A stretch of 64,000 nucleotides of DNA from Nitrospirota bacterium. GTDB taxonomy: Bacteria > Nitrospirota > Thermodesulfovibrionia > Thermodesulfovibrionales > UBA1546. Location of the stretch: positions 27,347-91,346 of the forward strand of contig JACQXE010000004.1 of the NCBI GenBank assembly GCA_016208915.1, written 5' to 3'. The position numbers and the translations under genes are program-made. The notes under the pieces are model-generated. The model saw nothing but the letters and a program-made list of their open reading frames with translations. It was not told where the DNA came from and searched no databases. This document shows positions 25,757-33,054 of this stretch, one piece after another (the stretch's first letter is position 1; the number at the start of each line of letters is the position of its first letter).

Positions 25757-25761
25757 ATTCT

Positions 25762-25796
25762 TGTCATTGCGAGGTCGCTTCGACCGTGGCAATCTC
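25762..25796 (+). repeat. GCGAGG-type palindromic repeat
   Basis: TCATTGCGAGGTCGCTTCGA followed by CCGTGGCAATCTC folds as ATTGC/GCAAT enclosing GGTCG/CGACC. A related, longer copy lies at 56491. Repeats of this kind are scattered in many genomes between genes. Confidence 0.7.
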
Positions 25797-25832
25797 TCCT
25801 TCACTTTTCACTTGACTTATACCTCTCTTTTA

Positions 25833-25848
25833 TGATTCAATTGAATCA
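25833..25848. promoter_or_regulatory. perfect 16-bp palindrome upstream of the defence operon
   Basis: TGATTCAATTGAATCA is a perfect inverted repeat about 70 bp before the leader ATG of the TIR gene. It is a candidate operator for a regulator of the operon; no controller protein gene is visible next to it. Confidence 0.45.
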
Positions 25849-25914
25849 ATTGAAGTAAAGAGCGCCTAAGGAGCCGTTTAAAGGGGTGAGGAAGGAGAGG
25901 TAGAAAGGAGGAAA

Positions 25915-25958
25915 CATGAATAATATTCTACTTTTACATGAATAATATTCTACTTTTA
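25915..25958 (+). repeat. 22-bp tandem duplication spanning the TIR gene start
   Basis: CATGAATAATATTCTACTTT plus TA occurs twice head to tail. The first copy carries an ATG at 25916 with the perfect ribosome binding site AAAGGAGG, but reads only MNNILLLHE before TAA at 25943. The second copy carries the ATG at 25938 that opens the long frame and has no ribosome binding site of its own. Confidence 0.9.
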
Positions 25959-26819
25959 TATGATACCCAAGAAGAAGATTTAGCCCGGGACTTTAAATAT
26001 TTACTTGCTGAATTTGCTATTAGAGTAACCATGATTCCTTTATCATCTAATAAGGGGAAAACCCTTCAAGACAAAGAAGAACACTATTTTGATTTTGCCG
26101 ATGGCGCAATTTTTATAATTACCCCGGGATCCTATAGATTTGGTAAGACATTCCCTTCACCAAGCGTTTGCGATGAAATGGGGCAGGCAAAACGCAAGTT
26201 CAAAGATAAACCCGAAAAGATAATTTACTTAGTAGACAAAAACTGCACCCTTCAAGCCATAGATCAGAAGCCTTACATTCCATTTGATCGTAACGATATA
26301 AGGTCTATTGTAAAGGCAATCATTTTGTTTATTAAAGACTTAAAACAGGCAGGTTGTTTTGGTAAAAGCAAGATCGAACAAAAAGAGACTCCAATTAGAG
26401 ATATAGCTAAATATTCAGAATCGATTGATGAAAAGCTTAAAGAAATTTGTTTCGATCTTAGCAAACAACCGAATGGTTTTATAGCACCTACAGAATTTGA
26501 TAATTTGTTAAAGGCGAAATATAGAATGAACCAACAAGATATAAACTTTGCAAAAATTGACCTTACCGAAAAAGAACTTGCTAAATATTATCAACCTAAT
26601 CCACCGCTTTTCGCTGGAGGATGGCAATTAATTAGTATGGGTTGGAAATTAGTGAGATATGAAAAGGAAGAACAAAAAAAGAGGCAAATATCAAACCATC
26701 TTTATGGATTATATGACCCTTCGGCTTTAAGTGAACTTCCTGCTTTACTCACTAATTATGTTATTTCTCCTAAAAGAATGGGACTTCTTGATACTTTAAA
26801 ACGGAAAAATGAACCCTAA
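25938..26819 (+). CDS. TIR-like domain protein, first gene of a restriction-type defence operon
   Basis: 293 residues. Residues 1-140 look like a TIR-like nucleotide-binding fold: a first strand NILLLYDTQEEDLARDF, then GAIFIITPGSYRFG, and FPSPSVCDEMGQAKRKF, which aligns with the segment holding the catalytic Glu of TIR NADases. IIYLVDKNC and PYIPFDRNDIRSIVKAI follow. Residues 150-293 are a separate, unrecognised region (YQPNPPLFAGGWQLISMGWK). Its end overlaps the methyltransferase start by 11 bp, so it is coupled to the restriction-modification genes. A role as NAD-consuming effector or sensor is inference. Translation may depend on re-initiation after the leader peptide. Confidence 0.7.
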   Translation: MNNILLLYDTQEEDLARDFKYLLAEFAIRVTMIPLSSNKGKTLQDKEEHYFDFADGAIFIITPGSYRFGKTFPSPSVCDEMGQAKRKFKDKPEKIIYLVDKNCTLQAIDQKPYIPFDRNDIRSIVKAIILFIKDLKQAGCFGKSKIEQKETPIRDIAKYSESIDEKLKEICFDLSKQPNGFIAPTEFDNLLKAKYRMNQQDINFAKIDLTEKELAKYYQPNPPLFAGGWQLISMGWKLVRYEKEEQKKRQISNHLYGLYDPSALSELPALLTNYVISPKRMGLLDTLKRKNEP

Positions 26820-28098
26820 ATCCACCATAATCATCGGCGATAGCCGGAGAATGAGCGAGCTAAATGATGAGAGTGTTCATCTTGTTATTACCTCTCCGCC
26901 TTATTGGCAGTTGAAGGACTACGGTAATGGTAGCCAGATTGGATTTAATGACAGCTACGAAGATTATATAAATAATCTGAATCTTGTCTGGAATGAATGT
27001 TACAGAGTTTTACATAAGGGATGTCGTCTCTGCGTCAATATTGGAGACCAATTTGCAAGGTCTGTTTATTACGGCAGATACAAGATTATCCCTATCAGGG
27101 AAGAAATAATAAAATTCTGTGAAACAATCGGCTTTGATTACATGGGTGCAATAATTTGGCAGAAGGTTACAACATGCAATACTACAGGCGGAGCAACAAT
27201 CATGGGTTCTTTCCCATATCCGCGAAATGGGATAATTAAGCTTGATTATGAGTTTATTTTAATTTTCAAAAAGCTCGGTGACCCTCCAAAAGTCAGCAGA
27301 GAGATCAAAGAAAAATCAAAAATCACAACTGAGGAGTGGAATAAATATTTTTCAGGTCACTGGAATTTTGCAGGAGAAAGGCAGGATAAGCACCTTGCCA
27401 TGTTCCCTGAAGAATTACCGAGGAGATTGATTAAGATGTTCAGTTTTGTCGGGGATACCGTTCTCGATCCCTTTTTGGGCAGCGGCACGACCTGCCTCGC
27501 AGCGAAAAATCTTAACAGGAATTCAATCGGATACGAAATTCATAAAGATTTTCTGCCAACAATAAAGGCAAAATTAGAATCCTCTGATATTGAAATAATC
27601 AATCAGAAAAAACTAAAAATTGATTTCAAGGATGAAATTAAAAAACTGCCTTATATTTTCAAAGACCCTGTAAAATTCGACAAAAAAATTGACCCTAAAA
27701 AACTAAAGTTCGGCTCCCGTGTTGACAATTCAGATCATTCACGCGAGACATATCACACAGTCAAAGAAATCTTAACACCTGAAGTTATTGTCCTTGACAA
27801 TGGCCTTAAGGTCAGACTTATAGGGGTAAAAGAAAAGAAAGAGACAAATGGAGAGGCAGTAAAGTTTCTTGCCGAAAAATTCAAAGGCGAAAAGGTTTTC
27901 ATGAAATATGACAGTCAAAAATTTGATAAGGATGGAAATCTGCAATGCTATCTGTATCTTAAAAACAAGACTTTTATCAATGCGCATCTAATCAAGAATG
28001 GTCTTGCTGAAATAGACACTGAATTGAATTTCAAACTCAAAAGTAAATTTACAAGTCTCTGGAAGGAATGCCATCATGCCATTCAAGAAGTTCGCTAA
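26809..28098 (+). CDS. DNA methyltransferase (N4/N6, TSPPY type) with degenerate SNase-like C-terminal domain
   Basis: 429 residues. The catalytic motif TSPPYWQLKDYG near residue 30 precedes the AdoMet motif DPFLGSGTTCLAA near residue 222, a beta-class order. TSPPY suggests N4-cytosine methylation, but N6-adenine is possible. From about residue 315 a second domain resembles thermonuclease: VIVLDNGLKVRLIGV, a GEKVFMKYD strand, DKDGNLQCYLYLKN and INAHLIKNGLAEID. Of the SNase catalytic residues only the first Arg seems kept; the Asp, Glu and second Arg positions appear to be Lys or Asn, so it is probably a DNA-binding module. It overlaps both neighbours. Confidence 0.85.
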   Translation: MNPKSTIIIGDSRRMSELNDESVHLVITSPPYWQLKDYGNGSQIGFNDSYEDYINNLNLVWNECYRVLHKGCRLCVNIGDQFARSVYYGRYKIIPIREEIIKFCETIGFDYMGAIIWQKVTTCNTTGGATIMGSFPYPRNGIIKLDYEFILIFKKLGDPPKVSREIKEKSKITTEEWNKYFSGHWNFAGERQDKHLAMFPEELPRRLIKMFSFVGDTVLDPFLGSGTTCLAAKNLNRNSIGYEIHKDFLPTIKAKLESSDIEIINQKKLKIDFKDEIKKLPYIFKDPVKFDKKIDPKKLKFGSRVDNSDHSRETYHTVKEILTPEVIVLDNGLKVRLIGVKEKKETNGEAVKFLAEKFKGEKVFMKYDSQKFDKDGNLQCYLYLKNKTFINAHLIKNGLAEIDTELNFKLKSKFTSLWKECHHAIQEVR

Positions 28099-28768
28099 AA
28101 ATTTTGGCAGTAAAGAGATCATCCTGAACTATGCAAACAGGCGCTGGGGTTTTACAAAAACTAACAAAGTTGGTGAAGTCATGGCATCGATACGGCAATG
28201 CCAACCGCAAACATTCCAAGAATGGCAGGAATGGTATTTTAAAAATGCTTTTACAAATACTAAACACCCGATAAAAATAACAAAAGAAATACTCACAGAG
28301 CTCGGCCAGAGATTGTATGAAAAGATAACTGAAATCGTTGCTCCGCAATTGCGTGAGGCGCTTGCAACACTGACCTTGCAGGATTGTATCGATTATGTAT
28401 ACGAATTGACGATTCATCGGACATTTGATGGTTATTTGACTGAAAAGTCAGTTGTTCATGACATTCTTGCCAAGAAATTTCCTGACATTGTGTTTGAAGA
28501 GACGAATCCAGATCTCGACCATGCCGGTGATATTGATTTTATCGGCAAAGTTGGCAATAAAGCATTTGGTCTTCAGATCAAGCCTGTCACCGCGCAAGCC
28601 AGCATGGGTAATTTTTCGGTTACAGCCCGCATGGAACAATCATTTCGTGACTTCGAACGACAGCATAGCGGAAAGGTCTTTATTGTTTTTAGTGCTGAAG
28701 ACAAGATTTTCAATAAAGAGATAGTTGAAAAAATCAGGGAAGAAATAGAAAGACTAAAAAATGCATAA
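28076..28768 (+). CDS. restriction endonuclease, MjaI-like family
   Basis: 230 residues beginning MPFKKFAKNFGSKEIILNYA, which I recognise as close to the MjaI family of type II endonucleases. A PD-(D/E)XK core is visible as DHAGDIDFIGKVGNK followed by AFGLQIKPV, with the acidic residue and the Q-x-K of the active site. MjaI cuts at CTAG, but this protein's site cannot be read from sequence. It begins inside the end of the methyltransferase gene (23-bp overlap), a tight modification-before-restriction arrangement. Family assignment is from memory of sequence style and should be verified. Confidence 0.7.
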   Translation: MPFKKFAKNFGSKEIILNYANRRWGFTKTNKVGEVMASIRQCQPQTFQEWQEWYFKNAFTNTKHPIKITKEILTELGQRLYEKITEIVAPQLREALATLTLQDCIDYVYELTIHRTFDGYLTEKSVVHDILAKKFPDIVFEETNPDLDHAGDIDFIGKVGNKAFGLQIKPVTAQASMGNFSVTARMEQSFRDFERQHSGKVFIVFSAEDKIFNKEIVEKIREEIERLKNA

Positions 28769-28974
28769 CTTCACATCCAAATATCTTATCGTAGTTGTCA
28801 ATAGAGGTATGACAAGCGAGGTCAATTATTTCAATTTTTTTTAAAGAGGCTAAAGAGAGCCTTTGGAGAGATAGCTCATGATCATGGTTACAAACCATCG
28901 GAGATAAACGCCTCAGACAAGTATGATGTCTCGATATGGATGTGGACAGAAGATAGGTATGAGAAGGTATTTTG
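28761..28974 (+). pseudogene. decayed fourth gene of the defence operon
   Basis: An ATG at 28761 overlaps the endonuclease stop by eight bases and reads MHNFTSKYLIVVVNRGMTSE, then VNYFNFF and a TAA at a T8 run (28835-28842). Past the T-run a -1 frame reads KEAKESLWRDSS and stops, while another frame (from 28805) reads RAFGEIAHDHGYKPSEINAS and DKYDVSIWMWTEDRYEKVF before TGA at 28972. The start resembles RloB-type proteins weakly (hydrophobic strand, then TSEVNYFNFF), which are known beside restriction loci. The gene is broken by at least two shifts or a deletion. Confidence 0.5.
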
Positions 28975-28990
28975 AGATTAGATTTTAACA

Positions 28991-29554
28991 ATGATTAAAT
29001 ATGACCTTTATAAACTCCTTAAGGAAGAACTGAAGAACGGTTCTGCCGACCTTGTCACGAGGAATTCGGGGCAGGTGATAAGGGAGAGGATTGAAAGGGA
29101 TATCGCCGGTGAAAAAGACGGAGAGGTTATCGCCCTCGATTTTTCGAAGATTGGTATAATCGACTACTCCTGCGCTGATGAGATTGTGGCAAAGCTCATT
29201 TCAAGGCTTGTCAGCAATGAATACGGGGATAAATATATTGTCTTAACAGGGCTAACTGAAAACCAGAAGGAAAACATAGAGGTCGCTCTTGAAAGAAAAG
29301 ATCTTGCTGTAATGGTGGAGATGAAGAATGGGGAAAAAATTCTTATCGGCAATCTTAACAATTATTTGCAGGAAACGCTTGCCTTTGTATCCAAAAAAGC
29401 AAAGATAACAGCTAATGACCTTTCTGCTACCTTAAAACTTCCTGCAAATACAAGCGGCACCAGGCTTTTGAATCTCTATAAGAAAAGGCTTGTGAAAAGA
29501 ATTGATGAGATAAGGGACGGCGGAAGGGTTTGGGTGTATGAATCTTGTTTATAG
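28991..29554 (+). CDS. STAS-like domain protein with C-terminal winged helix
   Basis: 187 residues. Residues 40-115 look like a STAS-type fold (VIALDFSKIGIIDYSCADEI, then a strand ending DKYIVLTGL), as in the STAS-like DUF4325 group. Residues 125-187 (ITANDLSATLKLPANTSGTR to RDGGRVWVYE) look like a small winged-helix domain. A switch partner for the ATPase protein at 24911 is likely by content; the defence cassette now lies between them. No strong ribosome binding site precedes the ATG. Confidence 0.65.
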   Translation: MIKYDLYKLLKEELKNGSADLVTRNSGQVIRERIERDIAGEKDGEVIALDFSKIGIIDYSCADEIVAKLISRLVSNEYGDKYIVLTGLTENQKENIEVALERKDLAVMVEMKNGEKILIGNLNNYLQETLAFVSKKAKITANDLSATLKLPANTSGTRLLNLYKKRLVKRIDEIRDGGRVWVYESCL

Positions 29555-29585
29555 TATAATCGGAAGAACGTTTTAGTAAAAAAGG

Positions 29586-29606
29586 AATTCCGCATCAAGT
29601 GCGGAA
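29586..29606. repeat. short hairpin before mutS
   Basis: ATTCCGCA and TGCGGAAT flank a five-base loop, 23 bp upstream of the mutS ATG. There is no T-run, so it is not a typical terminator. Confidence 0.4.
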
Positions 29607-29628
29607 TAGTAATAAGAGGATTTAAATA

Positions 29629-32202
29629 ATGTCTGAACTGACTCCTATAATGAAACAATACTCAAACATCAAAGAAAAATATAAGGACTGCATCCTTATG
29701 TTCAGGCTCGGTGATTTTTATGAGATGTTTGGTGAGGATGCAAAAATTGCCTCAAAGATCCTGCAGATAGCCCTTACGTCAAGAGATAAATCAAAGGAAG
29801 AACCGGTACCCATGTGCGGCATACCGCATTTTGCCTCTGAGACCTATATAACAAAATTAATTAAGGCAGGACAGAAGGTTGCAATATGCGAGCAACTTGA
29901 AGATGCATCAAAGGCAAAAGGGATTGTTCAGAGGGATGTAATTAGGGTGATAACACCGGGAACACACACGCCGGAACATCCGAAAGAAAACAGTTATATT
30001 CTAAGCTTTTTCCCGGACGGCAAAAAAAATGGCATAGCAGCCGCCGACATATCAACAGGAGAATTTATCATTTACGAGACTTCAGAGCCTGCTGAAGACG
30101 AATTCAGCAGGTTTGAGCCGAAAGAGATTCTCTGCCCTGCAGCGCTGAAGGACAATCTTCACTATTCAGATATATTAAGGAATTTATATATAACAACATA
30201 TGAGGACTGGGCATTTGATTATGCTGAGGCTTATAAAGCCCTTTTGATGCACTTCAAGGTTTCTTCTCTTGAAGGCTACGGCTGCGAAGGTATGAATGCC
30301 GCAATATCTGCTGCAGGAGCGCTTATAAACTACCTTGAAGAAACCCAGAAAGAGAATCTGAATTTTAAAAAGGTCTCAACACTTAAACAGACCTCATTCA
30401 TGTTCCTCGATTCAGCAACCCAGAGAAATCTCGAGTTAGTACATAATCTCAAAGACAGAACAGAAGAAAATACACTCCTCTGGGCGCTTGACGAGACATT
30501 AACGCCAATGGGCGGAAGGTATCTGAGGGGGTTGATTCTGCGGCCGTTTATAGACATAAAGGAAATACACAAAAAGCAGGCTGCCGTGGAATATCTTATC
30601 GAAGATTACGAATTGACCGAGACGCTTCGCACCAATCTGAGAAAGGTACAGGATATTGAAAGACTGTCAAATAGGATTGCCACAAAAAATGCAAACCCGA
30701 GGGATCTGATTGCAATAAAAAATTCCATTACATCTCTGCCTTCAATCAGAAAAGGCCTTCTTTCAGCACAGGAACCATACCTTAAATCAACAGGAGAAGA
30801 GATATCAGAGTTCGGCTCGATTAAGACGCTGATAGAGTCAGCCATAATGGATAATCCGCCTGTAAGTCTCAGAGACGGCGGAATCATAAAAAATGGCTTT
30901 AACAAAGAAATTGATGAGTTGCGAAGGGTATCGAATAGCGGAAAGTCTTTTATTGCAGAACTTGAGATGCAGGAAAGAGAAAGGACCGGAATTTCATCTC
31001 TAAAGGTAGGCTTTAACAAAATCTTTGGCTATTACATCGAGGTGACAAAGACAAATCTTGATCAGGTCCCTGACCACTATATAAGGAAGCAGACACTTAT
31101 CGGAGGAGAAAGGTTTATAACTCCTGAACTTAAAGAATACGAAACAAAAGTAATAGGCGCAGAAGAAAAACTGAAAAATATTGAATATCAGGTTTTTAAT
31201 GATATACTTGATGAACTTCAGAAAGAATCACTGAACCTTTCAAAAACAGCAAACGCTGCTGCTGCAATAGACTTTCTTCTTTCAATGGCAGTTATAGCAA
31301 AAAGGAACAACTATATTAAACCAATAGTTGATGAGAGCGGTGTAATAGATATTCTGGATGGCAGACATCCTGTGCTCGAAAGGATTCAGGGAGAGGAACG
31401 TTTTATTCCCAATAGCATCCATTTCAATAATGATGACCAGCGGCTGCTGATAATAACCGGTCCCAATATGGCAGGCAAATCAACATATATGAGGCAAATA
31501 GCGCTTATAGTACTCATGGCACAGATAGGAGGTTTTGTTCCTGCTTCTGCGGCAGGGATAGGAATAGTTGACAGAATATTCACGAGAATCGGAGCATCTG
31601 ATTTTATAACAAAGGGGCAAAGCACATTCATGGTCGAGATGATAGAGACAGCAAACATCCTCAATAACGCAACAGGGCAGAGCCTTATCATAATTGATGA
31701 GGTCGGAAGAGGCACAAGCACATTTGACGGAATAAGCATTGCATGGGCTGTTGCAGAACATATAGCAAAGACAATCAAGGCAAAGACATTGTTTGCAACC
31801 CATTACAATGAACTAACAGAATTAGCGCTTACACTTGAGGGAGTCAAAAACTATACTGTATCAGTAAAAGAATGGGGGGATGAGATAATATTTTTAAGAA
31901 AGGTTGAGGCGGGATCCGCTGACAAAAGCTATGGGATACAGGTCGCAAGGCTTGCAGGCCTCCCGTCAGTAGTAATAACAAGGGCAAAGGAGGTACTGAC
32001 TAATCTTGAAAAGGAAGAGCTCAACGAGGCAGGCGAACCAAAATTCGCATCCGGGAAACAGAAAAAAGGTGTCCAGCTTGATCTCTTCTCAGTTATGAGC
32101 GAACCTATACTTGCAGAAATAATGCGCCTCGATATAGAAACCTTAACTCCACAGGATGCATTAACCAAGATTAAAGAGTTCAAAAAAAAGATTACATCAT
32201 AA
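29629..32202 (+). CDS. mutS: DNA mismatch repair protein MutS
   Basis: 857-residue mismatch-recognition ATPase. The mismatch-binding Phe-x-Glu motif is in LGDFYEMFGEDA near residue 30. The clamp and lever region is typical, and the ABC-type ATPase has Walker A ITGPNMAGKSTYMRQ near residue 610, LIIIDEVGRGTSTFDG near 688 and the His loop LFATHYNELTEL. Length is normal for MutS1 and the C-terminal tail has LDLFSV. No mutL is nearby. A short upstream gap carries a small hairpin. Confidence 0.97.
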   Translation: MSELTPIMKQYSNIKEKYKDCILMFRLGDFYEMFGEDAKIASKILQIALTSRDKSKEEPVPMCGIPHFASETYITKLIKAGQKVAICEQLEDASKAKGIVQRDVIRVITPGTHTPEHPKENSYILSFFPDGKKNGIAAADISTGEFIIYETSEPAEDEFSRFEPKEILCPAALKDNLHYSDILRNLYITTYEDWAFDYAEAYKALLMHFKVSSLEGYGCEGMNAAISAAGALINYLEETQKENLNFKKVSTLKQTSFMFLDSATQRNLELVHNLKDRTEENTLLWALDETLTPMGGRYLRGLILRPFIDIKEIHKKQAAVEYLIEDYELTETLRTNLRKVQDIERLSNRIATKNANPRDLIAIKNSITSLPSIRKGLLSAQEPYLKSTGEEISEFGSIKTLIESAIMDNPPVSLRDGGIIKNGFNKEIDELRRVSNSGKSFIAELEMQERERTGISSLKVGFNKIFGYYIEVTKTNLDQVPDHYIRKQTLIGGERFITPELKEYETKVIGAEEKLKNIEYQVFNDILDELQKESLNLSKTANAAAAIDFLLSMAVIAKRNNYIKPIVDESGVIDILDGRHPVLERIQGEERFIPNSIHFNNDDQRLLIITGPNMAGKSTYMRQIALIVLMAQIGGFVPASAAGIGIVDRIFTRIGASDFITKGQSTFMVEMIETANILNNATGQSLIIIDEVGRGTSTFDGISIAWAVAEHIAKTIKAKTLFATHYNELTELALTLEGVKNYTVSVKEWGDEIIFLRKVEAGSADKSYGIQVARLAGLPSVVITRAKEVLTNLEKEELNEAGEPKFASGKQKKGVQLDLFSVMSEPILAEIMRLDIETLTPQDALTKIKEFKKKITS

Positions 32203-32217
32203 AAATTATGTACACTA

Positions 32218-32346
32218 CAGAGCAGGATATAGTATTTTCGCTCATTCTCGGCCTTCGGCCTCCGAGGTTTTTGCCTCTTGATTATTTATATACATACTGT
32301 TGGAATATCAGCAAAAAAATCCGCTCAAATACTATATCCTGCTCTG
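32218..32346 (+). repeat. interspersed inverted-repeat element, copy B
   Basis: The left arm CAGAGCAGGATATAGTATTT is matched perfectly over 20 bases by the right arm. Inside are a GGCC-TTC-GGCC hairpin nested in CTCGG/CCGAG and a conserved GAGGTTTTTGCCTC stem. It lies between mutS and cobO, and an upstream in-frame ATG for cobO falls inside it. Confidence 0.88.
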
Positions 32347-32370
32347 GGATTTATATATAAAGACTTCAAT

Positions 32371-32895
32371 ATGGCAAAAGGATGCATACATATATACACA
32401 GGGAATGGCAAAGGGAAAACAACTGCTGTTGTGGGCCTGGCGCTGCGGGCAAAAAGCAGAGGGTTGCGCGTGCTCTTTGTGCAATTCATGAAAGGCAGTA
32501 TGGATTCAGGCGAGATCAGTCTATTGAAGAGTATATCTGTAAAGATAAAAAAATTTCCTAAAATACTTTCCCCCTATTTCCATCCTGATATAGACAAAAA
32601 AAAACTCCAAAAGCACGCAAAAGAAGCAGTTACCTATCTTAAAAAGATCATGGCAGATAAAAAGTTCGATATGATCATCCTCGATGAATTCAACTGTCTC
32701 CTTAAAGAAGGCATCCTAACAGATACCATAGCTATCGACCTTTTATCGGTTAAGCCGGCCGGCATAGAACTTATACTCACAGGAAGAGGCGCAACAAAAA
32801 AACTCATCAGAGCCTCTGATTACGTCACAGATATGCGGATGATTAAGCATCCCTTTTCCAAAGGCATAAAGGCAAGAGAAGGCATTGAGTATTAG
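32371..32895 (+). CDS. cobO: cob(I)yrinic acid a,c-diamide adenosyltransferase
   Basis: 174-residue CobO/CobA-type enzyme that transfers the 5'-deoxyadenosyl group from ATP to cob(I)yrinate or related corrinoids. The N-terminus has IHIYTGNGKGKTTAVVGLAL, a P-loop variant, LFVQFMKG and MIILDEFNCLLKEG. The frame is open upstream to 32278, but that extension lies in repeat copy B, so I place the start at MAKGCIHIYT. The other cobalamin gene here, cbiA, is 13 kb away. Confidence 0.9.
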   Translation: MAKGCIHIYTGNGKGKTTAVVGLALRAKSRGLRVLFVQFMKGSMDSGEISLLKSISVKIKKFPKILSPYFHPDIDKKKLQKHAKEAVTYLKKIMADKKFDMIILDEFNCLLKEGILTDTIAIDLLSVKPAGIELILTGRGATKKLIRASDYVTDMRMIKHPFSKGIKAREGIEY

Positions 32896-33054
32896 CCTTT
32901 TGAAAATTTTGATATAAATACTTGATGCCTTGCTTAAAAGAGAGTATTATTAGGGCAAAATATTGGATTAAGAGGAGGTGATTTCTAAGATAGCATAATA
33001 TAACTGGATCAGTATTACTAACCTTAAACTCCAACTAAGGGGGAGGATGGATTT

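Noticed and set aside
32278..32370. Upstream start for cobO giving 31 extra residues
   Set aside because: The extra part is repeat copy B; the usual N-terminus starts at 32371.
32896..33054. Cobalamin riboswitch near cobO or the exporter
   Set aside because: No B12-box-like sequence or matching fold was recognised by eye in the gaps around cobO or cbiA.
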